Positions 16,835 to 25,779 are shown, numbered from the stretch's first letter. The stretch: 64,000 nt of DNA from Streptomyces klenkii (GCF_003626645.1 NZ_RBAM01000003.1:653143-717142); one strand, 5' to 3'. Translations and numbers: made by a program. The notes: generated by a model not told the origin, from the sequence alone.

Positions 16835-17026
16835 TTGTCCGCCCTGCCATGGCAGAAGTCTTCCCACAGTGAGGCAGCATCCGCTTGCCTCTATCTCGCC
16901 GCCACCCCTACCGGCACCGTCCTCCTCCGCGAAAGCGAAGCCCCCGACGTCATACTCGCCACCACCCCCGCGAGACTCCGCCCGTTCCTCACCCGCATAA
17001 AAGCCGGAACGCTCAGCGCGAGCTGA
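16835..17026 (+). CDS. DUF397 protein
   Basis: 63 residues from TTG 16835, with GAAAGG nearby. The DUF397 signature is present: WQKSSHSEAASACLYLA at the start and a central LLRESEAPD. These small acidic or neutral proteins act with WhiJ-type XRE regulators, probably by modulating their DNA binding. The typical start has W-KSS; here it is slightly shortened. Cotranscribed with the regulator. Confidence 0.85.
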   Translation: MSALPWQKSSHSEAASACLYLAATPTGTVLLRESEAPDVILATTPARLRPFLTRIKAGTLSAS

Positions 17027-17132
17027 CCTCGCTGACCCCGCTGAACCCGGCGGCCGCCGGTACCCCCGTATCCGGCGGCCAGCCTCGGTTCTTCCGGGGT
17101 CAAGGTTCGCCGAGGGCGGGCAGGGGCCGCCA

Positions 17133-17148
17133 TAGGAAGATCTTCCTA
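17133..17148. promoter_or_regulatory. Perfect 16-bp palindrome, candidate operator
   Basis: TAGGAAGATCTTCCTA is a perfect palindrome in the otherwise GC-rich ~600-base gap (17027-17626) behind DUF397. Its AT-rich symmetry suits a dimeric helix-turn-helix regulator. About 75 bases downstream there is a promoter-like TAGCTT and a very short open frame. No other structure of comparable quality lies in the gap except a GGACGG/CCGTCC stem near 17306-17370. Confidence 0.4.
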
Positions 17149-17352
17149 CGTGGGCGAGCGTGCCACCGAAGCTCCCGCCACTGCCGGTCGTGGTGCGACC
17201 ACTGCCGCAAGTGCTAGCTTGGTGAGCGTGCAGCTGGGCGCCCGGTTGCACGTATAGACCCCCGCCACGGAGGGCAAGTCCGCGACGAGGGTCCACCGAA
17301 AAGATCGGACGGTTCGTGACCGTCAGCCCTCAGGTCTTGTGAGGACTGCCGG

Positions 17353-17436
17353 TCACCGTCCGGTCAACCACCTCCCGAACTCGCGGATCACCGCGTAGAC
17401 CCGTTCGAGAAGCGGCTTCTTCCGGTGGCGTCCCAT
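17353..17436 (-). CDS. Possible 27-residue basic peptide
   Basis: ATG 17436 is preceded by a strong GGGAGGGGG ribosome-binding site and opens a 27-codon frame. The peptide starts MGRHRKKPLLERVYAV and ends RWLTGR, a basic amphipathic helix. It lies alone in the 600-base gap between DUF397 and the LuxR-type regulator gene. It could be a genuine small protein or a chance frame. No homolog was checked. Confidence 0.35.
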   Translation of the reverse strand: MGRHRKKPLLERVYAVIREFGRWLTGR

Positions 17437-17626
17437 GGGCGCCCCCTCCCTACAAACGCACCCTGCCCGGGGGTGCTCCGGAGGACGCCCACGCCGGGCG
17501 CCCTGGGCGAGCGTCCGGAGGGGTGTATTCACGTCCTCGTGGGAGGGGGCGCACTAGGTGCGCCGCGGATCACAATAGCGGCTTCCAGCAGCCGAGTTGG
17601 GCGAACCGACCAACGGTTCAGCCGGT

Positions 17627-18373
17627 TCAGGCGACGAGACCCTCCGCCCGCGCGACCACCAGCGTCGACACCCTGTTGTTCGTGCCGAGCTTGCGGTAGA
17701 TGCGTTCCAGGTGGCGGTTCACCGTGTGGGGGGAGATGGCCAGGCGGCGGGCGATCGCCGCGGCGGTCAGGCCCTCCGCCAGCAACCCCAGGACCGTCGC
17801 CTCGCGGGGCGTCAGGTCGCCGGACGCCGCGGGCGCGCCCACGCTGCGGAGGCGTTTCATTTCGGACAGGTGGCTGCCCATCGTCTGGATCACGGGCTGG
17901 AGGCGGCTGAGGAAGGCGAGGTCATGGGACATGAAGTCGCCCCGGCGGCCCACGAGGGCGACGCACATCCTGCCGTTCTCGTGAGTGAGCGGCACGCCCA
18001 TCTGCTGGGTGACGCCGAAGTCGCGGCGGGCCTCGCGGTACCAGTTGGTGTTGCGCCAGCCGTCGCAGATGTCGGCGACGTTGACCGGCGCCGTCTCGGT
18101 CAGGCCGTACTCCAGCAGGGGGTGCCGCTGCTGGATGCGCCGCTGGACGAGGCCGTCGACGACGCGGCTCAGCGGTTCCGGCGCCCAGCCGACGACCGAG
18201 CCCGTGCCCTCGGTGACCCGTACGTGCGAGAAGGTCGCGGAGTCGCAGCCCAGTGAGTCCAGCAGTTGCCGGGCCATGACGTGCCAGGCGGCGTCGGCGT
18301 CCTCGTTCTCCAGGACGGCGACGACGAGGTCAAGCATCTGACCGTAGTCCCGTGTGCGGAGTTGTGCTGCCAT
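17627..18373 (-). CDS. LuxR-family transcriptional regulator
   Basis: 248 residues. The C-terminal ~60 residues are a GerE/LuxR helix-turn-helix (LTPREATVLGLLAEGLTAAAIARRL then ISPHTVNRHLERIYRKLGTNNR). The N-terminal ~170 residues resemble a sensory GAF/autoinducer-type domain without any motif I can name. There is no receiver domain, so it is probably not a classic two-component response regulator. It stands as a single gene. Confidence 0.85.
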   Translation of the reverse strand: MAAQLRTRDYGQMLDLVVAVLENEDADAAWHVMARQLLDSLGCDSATFSHVRVTEGTGSVVGWAPEPLSRVVDGLVQRRIQQRHPLLEYGLTETAPVNVADICDGWRNTNWYREARRDFGVTQQMGVPLTHENGRMCVALVGRRGDFMSHDLAFLSRLQPVIQTMGSHLSEMKRLRSVGAPAASGDLTPREATVLGLLAEGLTAAAIARRLAISPHTVNRHLERIYRKLGTNNRVSTLVVARAEGLVA

Positions 18374-18469
18374 GGCAGAGCTTGCTCCCCCCTCGTGACC
18401 CCCGTCATGACCCCCGTCATCCCGTTCCTCAGACCCTCAGAAGTTCCCCCGGTGCCGGAAGACAGTCCG

Positions 18470-19222
18470 TCAGGACCAGCGCCCCGTGCGCCCCAGGAGC
18501 AGCGCAGTCGCCGCCGTGCCCGCCGTGGAGGTGCGCAGGACGCTGGCGCCCAGGCGGTACGGCTGCGCGCCGGCCTCGGCGAAGGCCGCGAGCTCCTCGG
18601 GGGAGACGCCGCCCTCGGGGCCGACGACCAGGACGATGTCGCCCGTCGCGGGCAGCGGGGCCGTGGCGAGGGGGGCGCTGTGGCCCTCCTCGTGGAGGAC
18701 GGCGGCGAAGGCCGCGTCCGCGAGCAGCCCGGCGACCTGCCGGGTCGTCATCGGCTCGCTCACCGTGGGGAAGCGCAGGCGGCGCGACTGCTTGCCGGCC
18801 TCCCGGGCCGTGGCGCGCCACTTGCCGAGCGCCTTCAGGCCGCGGTCGCCCTTCCACTGGGTGATGCAGCGCGAGGCGGCCCAGGGGACGACGGCGTCGA
18901 CGCCGGTCTCGGTCATCGTCTCGACGGCGAGCTCGCCGCGGTCGCCCTTGGGCAGGGCCTGGACGACGGTGATGCGGGGCTCGGGCAGCGGCTCGGAGCG
19001 TACGGACGTCACGGCGACGTCCAGGTGGTCCTTGCCCTCGACGGCGGCCACGGTACCGAACGCGCCCGCGCCCTGACCGTCCGTCAGCCCGATCTCCTCG
19101 CCGACCCGGAGCCGGCGCACGGAGACGGCGTGGCGTCCTTCGGGGCCGTCGAGGGGGAAGACCGTGCCGGGGAAGACCCCCGTCAGGGCGTCCTCCTCGA
19201 CCAGGAACACCGGCGCTGTCAT
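18470..19222 (-). CDS. rsmE: 16S rRNA m3U1498 methyltransferase RsmE
   Basis: 250 residues from ATG 19222, with GAGGGAGC upstream. RsmE methylates N3 of U1498 in 16S rRNA using S-adenosylmethionine. The SPOUT trefoil-knot motifs are present: VLVVGPEGGVSPEEL and the C-terminal RLGASVLRTSTAGTAA. An N-terminal PUA-like region (VRRLRVGEEI) precedes them. The start overlaps the stop of the nitronate monooxygenase gene (ATGA), so the two are translationally coupled. In many genomes rsmE follows dnaJ, and here too it lies downstream of the hrcA-dnaJ block on the same strand. Confidence 0.92.
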   Translation of the reverse strand: MTAPVFLVEEDALTGVFPGTVFPLDGPEGRHAVSVRRLRVGEEIGLTDGQGAGAFGTVAAVEGKDHLDVAVTSVRSEPLPEPRITVVQALPKGDRGELAVETMTETGVDAVVPWAASRCITQWKGDRGLKALGKWRATAREAGKQSRRLRFPTVSEPMTTRQVAGLLADAAFAAVLHEEGHSAPLATAPLPATGDIVLVVGPEGGVSPEELAAFAEAGAQPYRLGASVLRTSTAGTAATALLLGRTGRWS

Positions 19223-20322
19223 GACTTGCTCCCTCGCATATCGCTCAACATCCCCAGGGCCGCCCCCAGTTCCCCCAGCAGGACCGTCAGCAGCTCCGCC
19301 GCGGGCAGCGGCCTCGCCAGGCGGTGGCCCTGGCCCGCCCACAGGTTCATCGCCTGCGGGTCGCCCACCGCGGCGGCGGCCTTGCGCAGCCCGGCCGTCA
19401 GGTAGTGGACCTGGGGGTAGGCGGCCGGGGCGTACGGGCCGTGCTCCCGGATGAAACGGTTCACCAGCCCCCGGGCCGGGCGGCCCGAGAAGGCCCGGGT
19501 CAGCTCCGTACCACCGAACATCGGGTCGGTCAGGGCCTGTTTGTGCAGCGCGTGCGCGCCGGACTCGGGGCAGGCCAGGAACGCGGTGCCGAGCTGTGCG
19601 GCGCAGGCGCCCGCGGCGAGGACGGCGGCTATCTGCTCGCCGCGCATCAGCCCGCCGGCGGCGATCACGGGCAGGTCGACGGCGTCCCGGACCTGGGCGA
19701 GCAGGGACAGCAGGCCGAGGCCCGCCCCGGTGCCGTCGGCGTGCGGGTCGTCGCGGTGGGTGCCCCGGTGGCCGCCGGCCTCGACGCCCTGGGCGCACAC
19801 CGCGTCCGCGCCGGCGTCGCGGGCGGCCAGCGCCTCGGCGGCCGAGGTCACCGTCACGATGGTGCGCGTGCCGGCTGCGCGGAGGGCGGCGACGGCCTCC
19901 GCCGAGGGGCAGCCGAAGGTGAAGGAGACGACCGGCACGGGGTCGTCGAGGAGGATCGCGAGCTTGGCGTCGTAGGCGTCGTCGCAGCCCTGGTCCCAGT
20001 CGCCGAGCGGCGTCTCGTACCAGGCGGACTCGCCGGCGAGCTGCTCGGCGTAGACCTCGACGGCGGCCGGATCGGCGGCGGGGGGCTGGGGCATGAACAG
20101 ATTCACACCGAAGGGTGCGGCGGTACGGGCCCGGAGCTGCTTGATCTCCTCGTACATCGCCGCGGGCGTCTTGTAGCCGGCGGCCAGGAAGCCGAGGGCG
20201 CCCGCCTCGGAGACCGCGGCCGCGAGGGCCGGCCCGGAGGCGCCGCCCGCCATGGGGGCCTGCACGACCGGGTGCCGGCACAGGCCGGCGAGCGCGGAAG
20301 CCACCCTGGGTTCGTAAGCCAT
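19219..20322 (-). CDS. Nitronate monooxygenase-type flavoprotein
   Basis: 367 residues from ATG 20322. It is a TIM-barrel FMN enzyme of the 2-nitropropane dioxygenase family, which oxidises alkyl nitronates. Diagnostic segments are PVVQAPMAGG near the N terminus, the catalytic-His region AQGVEAGGHRG, and the phosphate-binding PVIAAGGL plus AAQLGTAFL. The gene sits directly behind dnaJ, after a strong terminator, and overlaps rsmE by four bases. The in vivo substrate is unknown; enzymes of this family also occur as general quinone or nitro detoxifiers. Confidence 0.87.
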   Translation of the reverse strand: MAYEPRVASALAGLCRHPVVQAPMAGGASGPALAAAVSEAGALGFLAAGYKTPAAMYEEIKQLRARTAAPFGVNLFMPQPPAADPAAVEVYAEQLAGESAWYETPLGDWDQGCDDAYDAKLAILLDDPVPVVSFTFGCPSAEAVAALRAAGTRTIVTVTSAAEALAARDAGADAVCAQGVEAGGHRGTHRDDPHADGTGAGLGLLSLLAQVRDAVDLPVIAAGGLMRGEQIAAVLAAGACAAQLGTAFLACPESGAHALHKQALTDPMFGGTELTRAFSGRPARGLVNRFIREHGPYAPAAYPQVHYLTAGLRKAAAAVGDPQAMNLWAGQGHRLARPLPAAELLTVLLGELGAALGMLSDMRGSKS

Positions 20323-20344
20323 GCACACATCGTGTCACAGGCAA

Positions 20345-20391
20345 CGGCGATCGCCGGACGGGTCCGCCGGGGGCCCGTCCGGCGATCGCCG
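20345..20391 (-). terminator. Strong hairpin downstream of dnaJ
   Basis: A perfect 18-bp stem, CGGCGATCGCCGGACGGG at 20345-20362 with its complement at 20374-20391 and an 11-base loop. It lies between the dnaJ stop and the nitronate monooxygenase start, as expected for the end of the hrcA-dnaJ operon. There is no U-run, which is normal in Streptomyces. Confidence 0.75.
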
Positions 20392-20410
20392 GTGGTGGTG
20401 ATTGCGGGGC

Positions 20411-21550
20411 TCAGCGCCCGTTGAACGCGTCCTTCAGCCGCGAGAACAGCCCCTGCTGCCCCGGCTTGAACTCGCCCATCGGCCGCTCCTCGCCCCGCAG
20501 CTTCGCCAGCTGCCGGAGCAGGTCCTCCTGCTGCGGGTCCAGCTTGTTCGGGGTGATCACCTCGACGTGGACGATGAGGTCACCGCGGCCGCCGCCGCGC
20601 AGGTGCGTGACACCGCGCTGGTGCAGCGGGATCGACTGGCCCGACTGCGTACCGGGCCGGATGTCGATCTCCTCGATGCCGTCCAGGGTCTCCAGCGGCA
20701 CCTTGGTGCCGAGGGCCGCGGCCGTCATCGGGATGGTGACCGTGCAGTGCAGGTCGTCGCCACGGCGCTGGAAGACCGTGTGCTGCTTCTCGTGGATCTC
20801 CACGTAGAGGTCGCCGGCGGGGCCGCCGCCGGGGCCGACCTCGCCCTCGCCCGCGAGCTGGATCCGGGTGCCGTTGTCGACACCGGCCGGGATCTTCACG
20901 GTCAGGGTGCGCCGCGAGCGGACGCGGCCGTCGCCGGCGCACTCCGGGCAGGGGGTCGGCACGACCGTGCCGAAGCCCTGGCACTGCGGGCACGGCCGGG
21001 AGGTCATGACCTGGCCGAGGAAGGAGCGGGTGACCTGCGAGACCTCACCGCGGCCGCGGCACATGTCGCACGTCTGGGCGGAGGTGCCCGGGGCCGCGCC
21101 CTCGCCGCTGCACGTGGTGCAGACGACGGCGGTGTCGACCTGGATCTCCTTGGTGGTCCCGAAGGCGGCCTCGTCGAGGGTCACTTCGAGACGGATCATG
21201 GCGTCCTGGCCGCGCCGCGTGCGCGAGCGCGGGCCGCGCTGCGCCGCCTGCCCGAAGAAGGCGTCCATGATGTCGGAGAAGTTGCCGAAGCCTGCGCCGC
21301 CGAAGCCGCCCGCTCCGCCACCGCCGCCGGAAGCCGACAGCGGGTCGCCGCCGAGGTCGTAGACCTGCTTCTTCTGCGGGTCCGAGAGCACCTCGTAAGC
21401 GGCGTTGATCTCCTTGAACCGCTCCTGCGTCTTCGGGTCCGGATTGACGTCCGGGTGCAGCTCGCGGGCGAGGCGGCGGAAGGCCTTCTTGATCTCGTCC
21501 TGCGAGGCGTCGCGGCGTACGCCCAGGACCGCGTAGTAATCCGTGGCCAC
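20411..21550 (-). CDS. dnaJ: Chaperone DnaJ (DnaJ2, hrcA-linked)
   Basis: 379 residues from GTG 21550. A J-domain at 1-70 contains the HPD motif (LHPDVNP) that stimulates DnaK ATPase. A Gly-rich linker, including FGGAGFGNFSDIMDAFFG, follows. The cysteine-rich zinc domain has four CxxCxGxG-type motifs (CTTCSGEG, CDMCRGRG, CPQCQGFG, CPECAGDG), and the C-terminal substrate-binding domains come last. It starts directly after the hrcA stop, so both are one HrcA/CIRCE-controlled heat-shock operon. Confidence 0.95.
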   Translation of the reverse strand: MATDYYAVLGVRRDASQDEIKKAFRRLARELHPDVNPDPKTQERFKEINAAYEVLSDPQKKQVYDLGGDPLSASGGGGGAGGFGGAGFGNFSDIMDAFFGQAAQRGPRSRTRRGQDAMIRLEVTLDEAAFGTTKEIQVDTAVVCTTCSGEGAAPGTSAQTCDMCRGRGEVSQVTRSFLGQVMTSRPCPQCQGFGTVVPTPCPECAGDGRVRSRRTLTVKIPAGVDNGTRIQLAGEGEVGPGGGPAGDLYVEIHEKQHTVFQRRGDDLHCTVTIPMTAAALGTKVPLETLDGIEEIDIRPGTQSGQSIPLHQRGVTHLRGGGRGDLIVHVEVITPNKLDPQQEDLLRQLAKLRGEERPMGEFKPGQQGLFSRLKDAFNGR

Positions 21551-22567
21551 TTACGACTCCGCCAGGATCTGTCCGACGTAACGTGCCACTGCGCGTACCG
21601 CTCCCATCGTTCCGGGGTAGTCCATGCGGGTCGGTCCGACCACGCCGAGTTTGGCGACTGCCTCGTCGCCCGAACCGTAGCCGACGGCGACGACCGATGT
21701 GGAGTTCAGTCCCTCGTGAGCGTTCTCATGGCCGATGCGGACCGTCATCCCGGAGTCCTTGGCCTCGCCCAGCAGCTTCAGCAGCACGACCTGCTCCTCC
21801 AGCGCCTCCAGCACGGGCCGGATGGTCAGGGGGAAGTCGTGCCCGAAGCGGGTGAGATTGGCGGTGCCGCCGATCATGAGCCGCTCCTCGGTCTCCTCGA
21901 CGAGCGTCTCCAGCAGGGTGGCGAGCACCGTAGAAACGGTTCCGCGGTCCTCCTGCTCGAAGGAGTCGGCGAGGTCCGAGACCAGCTGCGGCACGTCCGT
22001 GAACCGGCGGCCCACGACACGGCTGTTGAGCCGGGCGCGGAGATCCGCCAGCGAGGTCTCCCCGATCGGGGCCGGGCAGTCGATCATGCGCTGCTCGACC
22101 CGGCCGGTGTCGGTGATCAGGACGAGCATGACGCGGGCCGGCGCGAGCGAGAGGAGCTCCACGTGGCGCACCGTCGAGCGGGTCAGCGACGGATACTGCA
22201 CCACCGCGACCTGCCGGGTCAGCTGCGCCAGCAGGCGGACCGTGCGCCCCACGACGTCGTCCAGATCGACGGCGCCGTCCAGGAAGTTCTGGATGGCGCG
22301 CCGCTCCGGGGTCGACAGGGGCTTGACGCCCGCGAGCCGGTCGACGAAGAGCCGGTAGCCCTTGTCGGTCGGGATGCGGCCGGCGCTGGTGTGCGGCTGG
22401 GCGATGAAGCCCTCCTCCTCCAGCGCGGCCATGTCATTGCGCACCGTGGCCGGGGACACGCCCAGGCGGTGCCGCTCGGTGAGGGCCTTGGAGCCGACCG
22501 GCTCCTCGGTGCCCACATAGTCCTGGACAATGGCGCGCAACACCTCGAGCCTGCGTTCGCTCAGCAT
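21551..22567 (-). CDS. hrcA: Heat-inducible transcription repressor HrcA
   Basis: 338 residues from ATG 22567, with GGAGG eight bases upstream. HrcA binds CIRCE operators and represses heat-shock operons. An N-terminal winged helix is visible ([35 protein letters not shown]). A GAF-like middle and dimerisation segments follow ([31 protein letters not shown]). Because a CIRCE lies ~45 bases upstream of its own start, the gene is probably autoregulated together with dnaJ. Confidence 0.95.
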   Translation of the reverse strand: MLSERRLEVLRAIVQDYVGTEEPVGSKALTERHRLGVSPATVRNDMAALEEEGFIAQPHTSAGRIPTDKGYRLFVDRLAGVKPLSTPERRAIQNFLDGAVDLDDVVGRTVRLLAQLTRQVAVVQYPSLTRSTVRHVELLSLAPARVMLVLITDTGRVEQRMIDCPAPIGETSLADLRARLNSRVVGRRFTDVPQLVSDLADSFEQEDRGTVSTVLATLLETLVEETEERLMIGGTANLTRFGHDFPLTIRPVLEALEEQVVLLKLLGEAKDSGMTVRIGHENAHEGLNSTSVVAVGYGSGDEAVAKLGVVGPTRMDYPGTMGAVRAVARYVGQILAES

Positions 22568-22609
22568 CGCGCGCACCTCCAAGTCCAGACCGTCTTACGG
22601 GGCCGATCC

Positions 22610-22634
22610 TGGCACTCAGTGGTGGCGAGTGCCA
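22610..22634. promoter_or_regulatory. CIRCE operator
   Basis: TGGCACTC, a 9-base spacer, then GAGTGCCA: a perfect inverted repeat with the exact CIRCE geometry (consensus TTAGCACTC-N9-GAGTGCTAA, here with G/C in place of T/A at the third arm position). It sits between the hrcA start and the divergent MBL-fold gene, where HrcA would repress its own operon. Confidence 0.9.
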
Positions 22635-22763
22635 AAGCCCTCCAGCCAGTGTACGGCCGTGCACCACAGCCAGGGCAAGAGCCGTCCGCGCCGCGCGCCC
22701 GCGGCACCCCGGGCCGAAGAGGCCGGACGGGCAACCGTACCGCGCTCCCGCTAGCGTCCTGGT

Positions 22764-23507
22764 ATGGACAGTGGTCAGCAAGGCCGGGGGGCGGAAGCAC
22801 GGTGGGAACGGCTCGCGCCGGGGGTCGCACGCCGCCGCATGCCTGTGTGGGACGCCACAGTAGGAGTCATCGTCGGCAGTACGGGTGTGCTGCTCGTGGA
22901 CACCGGGGCGACGGTTGCGGAAGGGGCGGAGCTCGGGCACGACGTGCGGGAGCTGTTCGGCCGGAGCGTGACGCATATCGCTCTTACGCACCCCCACTTC
23001 GACCACGTATTCGGCACGGCCGCGTTCCCGGGCGCGGAGGTCTACGGAGCCGTGGGCGCCGCCGAGCTGATGCGCCGCGAGCGCGAGGAGCTGCGCCTGG
23101 ACGCGGAGCGGTACGGGCTCGCGCCCGGGGCCGCGGCGGAGGCCGCCGAGCGCCTCGCCGTGCCCCGGCACGGCGTCAGCGGGGAGCTGACGCTGGACCT
23201 GGGCGGCGGCCGGCAGGCCCTCCTCGCCAACCTCGGGCCCGCCCACACCGCGCACGACCTGGCGGTCTTCGTCGCGGGCCGCGGCGGCGCGCCCGAGGTC
23301 GTCTTCTGCGGGGACGTCGTCGAGGAGTCCGGCGAACCGCAGGCCGGACCGGACGCCCTGCCCCGGCGGTGGCCCGCGGCCCTGGACCGGCTGCTGGCCC
23401 TCGGCGGCGAGGACGCGGTGTACGTGCCCGGGCACGGGGCGGCGGTGGACGCGGCGTTCGTACGGGCCCAGCGGGACGCCCTGGCGGCGCGCTTCGGTGT
23501 GTCGTGA
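22764..23507 (+). CDS. MBL-fold metallo-hydrolase
   Basis: 247 residues from ATG 22764. The metallo-beta-lactamase signature HPHFDH and downstream metal ligands (GPAHTAHDL, FCGDVVEE, VPGHG) predict a two-metal hydrolase of the glyoxalase II/beta-lactamase superfamily. There is no signal peptide, so it is cytoplasmic. The gene diverges from hrcA across the CIRCE, but whether CIRCE affects it is not clear. The substrate cannot be told. Confidence 0.87.
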   Translation: MDSGQQGRGAEARWERLAPGVARRRMPVWDATVGVIVGSTGVLLVDTGATVAEGAELGHDVRELFGRSVTHIALTHPHFDHVFGTAAFPGAEVYGAVGAAELMRREREELRLDAERYGLAPGAAAEAAERLAVPRHGVSGELTLDLGGGRQALLANLGPAHTAHDLAVFVAGRGGAPEVVFCGDVVEESGEPQAGPDALPRRWPAALDRLLALGGEDAVYVPGHGAAVDAAFVRAQRDALAARFGVS

Positions 23508-23644
23508 TCGTGATCCGCGTCGTGATCCACAATGGCGCGCATGCGCAGCAGGCTGCATTCTCCCGGGGGATGACCCCCGGACCCCCAGCCGCCACCGGCC
23601 GGCCACCCGCGGCCGGCACGCTCAGCCCGAACCGGAAAGGCCTC

Positions 23645-24469
23645 ATGCGGAGCAGACAGTACGGCCCCGACCTCACCCCTCCCTGGAAGAAGCAGCAGCC
23701 CGCGCCCGAGGTGCCGGCCGAGGCGGACCTCGTGGTCGAGGAGGTCACCACCGGTTTCTGCGGGGCGGTGATCCGCTGCGAGAAGACGGCGCAGGGGCCG
23801 GTGGTGACCCTGGAGGACCGCTTCGGCAAGCACCGCGTCTTCCCGATGGAGCCGCGGGGGTTCCTGCTGGAGGGGCGCGTGGTCACCCTCGTGCGGCCCG
23901 CCGCGGCGCCCGCGTCGCGGGGGCCCGCGCGGACGGCGTCCGGCTCGATCGCCGTCCCCGGCGCGCGGGCGCGCGTCGCACGGGCGGGGCGCATCTACGT
24001 GGAGGGCCGCCACGACGCGGAGCTCGTGGAGCGGGTGTGGGGCGACGACCTGCGCATCGAGGGCGTGGTCGTCGAGTACCTGGAGGGCGTCGACGACCTG
24101 CCCGCGATCGTCCGCTCCTTCGCCCCCGGGCCGGACGCGCGGCTCGGCGTCCTGGTGGACCACCTCGTGCCCGGCTCCAAGGAGTCCCGCATCGCGGCGC
24201 AGGTGACGGGCGAGCACGTCCTCGTCGTGGGTCACCCGTACGTGGACGTCTGGGAGGCGGTCAAGCCCTCCTCCGTGGGCATCCGGGAGTGGCCGCGGGT
24301 GCCGCGGGGGACGGACTGGAAGACGGGGGTTTGTGAGGCGCTGGGGTGGCCGGCGAACACGGGCGCGGCATGGCAGCGGATCTTGTCGTCCGTCCGCTCG
24401 TACAAGGATCTTGAGCCGGAGCTGCTGGGGCGGGTGGAGCAGCTGATCGATTTCGTGACGGTCCCCTGA
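23645..24469 (+). CDS. DUF3097 family protein
   Basis: 274 residues from ATG 23645, preceded by GAAAGG. The actinobacterial DUF3097 pattern is clear: MRSRQYGPDLTPPWKK, FCGAVIRCEKT, IYVEGRHDAELVERVWGDDL, VVEYLEGVDDL, VLVDHLVPGSKE, and a C-terminal DWKTGVCEALGW. The central EGRHDAEL...VLVDHL segments are reminiscent of TOPRIM folds, with acidic residues in the expected places, but this is inference. It is cytoplasmic and a single gene between the MBL protein and a convergent terminator. Confidence 0.88.
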   Translation: MRSRQYGPDLTPPWKKQQPAPEVPAEADLVVEEVTTGFCGAVIRCEKTAQGPVVTLEDRFGKHRVFPMEPRGFLLEGRVVTLVRPAAAPASRGPARTASGSIAVPGARARVARAGRIYVEGRHDAELVERVWGDDLRIEGVVVEYLEGVDDLPAIVRSFAPGPDARLGVLVDHLVPGSKESRIAAQVTGEHVLVVGHPYVDVWEAVKPSSVGIREWPRVPRGTDWKTGVCEALGWPANTGAAWQRILSSVRSYKDLEPELLGRVEQLIDFVTVP

Positions 24470-24480
24470 CCCGCTCTTCC

Positions 24481-24508
24481 GACGGGCTCAAACATTTTTG
24501 AGCCCGTC
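24481..24508. terminator. Bidirectional terminator between DUF3097 and hemW
   Basis: GACGGGCTCAAA / TTTGAGCCCGTC is a perfect 12-bp stem with a 4-base loop between two convergent genes. The following bases (CCGGCGTTTGAGGACC, GGGGCGGAGCCCC) belong to a type of intergenic sequence repeated in Streptomyces genomes, as I remember it. Confidence 0.8.
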
Positions 24509-24546
24509 CGGCGTTTGAGGACCGGGGTCCGGGGCGGAGCCCCGTG

Positions 24547-25779
24547 TCAGTCCACCAGGTCCCGCACCACGGCATCGGCGAGCAGTCGCCCCCGCAGCGT
24601 CAGGACCGCGCGGCCCTGCTCGTACGGGCCGGGGTCCAGCAGGCCGTCCGCCAAAGCGCGGGCGGCCGCCGCGGCGCCGGCCGGCTTCAGCAGCGACAGC
24701 GGGCAGCCCTCCACGAGCCTGAGCTCCAGCAGGATCCGCTCCACCCGCCGGTCCTCCTCCGGCAGGACCTCCCGGCCCGCGCCCGGCGACCGTCCCTCGG
24801 CCAGCGCCTGCGCGTACGCGCCGGGATGCTTGACGTTCCACCACCGCACGCCGCCGACGTGGGAGTGCGCCCCGGGGCCCGCGCCCCACCAGTCCGCGCC
24901 GCGCCAGTAGAGCTCGTTGTGGCGGCAGCGGCCGGCCTCGGTCGTGGCCCAGTTGGAGACCTCGTACCAGGAGAAGCCCGCGGCCGTGAGCGCCTCCTCG
25001 GCGATGAGGTAGCGGTCGGCGTGGACGTCGTCGTCGGTCATGGGGACCTCGCCGCGGCGGATCCGGCGGGCGAGCTGGGTGCCCTCCTCGACGATCAGCG
25101 CGTACGCGGAGACGTGGTCGGGGCCGGCGCCGATCGCCGCGTCCAGGGAGGCTCGCCAGTCGTCGTCGGACTCCCCGGGCGTGCCGTAGATCAGGTCGAG
25201 GTTGACGTGCTCGAACCCGGCCGCGCGCGCCTCCGCGACGCACGCCTCGGGGCGGCCCGGCGTGTGCGTGCGGTCGAGGATCTTCAGGACGTGCTGCCGG
25301 GCGCTCTGCATGCCGAAGGAGATCCGGTTGAAGCCGCCCTCGCGGAGCTCGGCGAGGTAGCGCGGGTCGACGGACTCGGGGTTGGCCTCGGTGGTGATCT
25401 CGGCGCCGTCGGCAAGGCCGAACTCGTCGCGGATCGCGGCGAGCATCCGGACGAGGCCGGCGGCGGGCAGCAGGGTGGGCGTGCCGCCGCCGACGAAGAC
25501 GGTCTCGACGGGGCGCGGGTCGTCGCCCAGGACCTTCCGTGCGAGGCGGATCTCTTCGGCGACCGTCTCGGCGTAGTTGTCCCGCGAGGCGAGCGCGCCG
25601 CCGGAGCCGCGCAGCTCGCTCGCGGTGTACGTGTTGAAGTCGCAGTACCCGCAGCGCGTCGCGCAGTAGGGCACGTGCAGGTAGAACCCGAGCGGCCGCT
25701 GCCCGGCGCCGGCAAGGGCGTGCCGGGGCAGGGCCCCGTCCTCGGGCATGGGTTCGCCGTCAGGCAGTACGGAAGGCAT
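24547..25779 (-). CDS. hemW: Radical SAM protein HemW
   Basis: 410 residues from ATG 25779 (another in-frame ATG lies six codons upstream). HemW, a relative of oxygen-independent coproporphyrinogen III oxidase HemN, binds heme and is thought to act as a heme chaperone. The 4Fe-4S/SAM cluster motif is CATRCGYC after HVPY. Further family motifs are VFVGGGTPTLL, ITTEANPESV and FNRISFGMQSA. The extra Cys of true HemN is not apparent. The gene is separated from the acyl-CoA ligase by a long GC stem. Confidence 0.9.
   Translation of the reverse strand: MPSVLPDGEPMPEDGALPRHALAGAGQRPLGFYLHVPYCATRCGYCDFNTYTASELRGSGGALASRDNYAETVAEEIRLARKVLGDDPRPVETVFVGGGTPTLLPAAGLVRMLAAIRDEFGLADGAEITTEANPESVDPRYLAELREGGFNRISFGMQSARQHVLKILDRTHTPGRPEACVAEARAAGFEHVNLDLIYGTPGESDDDWRASLDAAIGAGPDHVSAYALIVEEGTQLARRIRRGEVPMTDDDVHADRYLIAEEALTAAGFSWYEVSNWATTEAGRCRHNELYWRGADWWGAGPGAHSHVGGVRWWNVKHPGAYAQALAEGRSPGAGREVLPEEDRRVERILLELRLVEGCPLSLLKPAGAAAAARALADGLLDPGPYEQGRAVLTLRGRLLADAVVRDLVD

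Noticed and set aside
18374..18469. Direct repeats of GACCCCCGTCAT between the LuxR regulator and rsmE as an operator
   Set aside because: Only two to three short copies, at the end of rsmE and far from its promoter; no further support.
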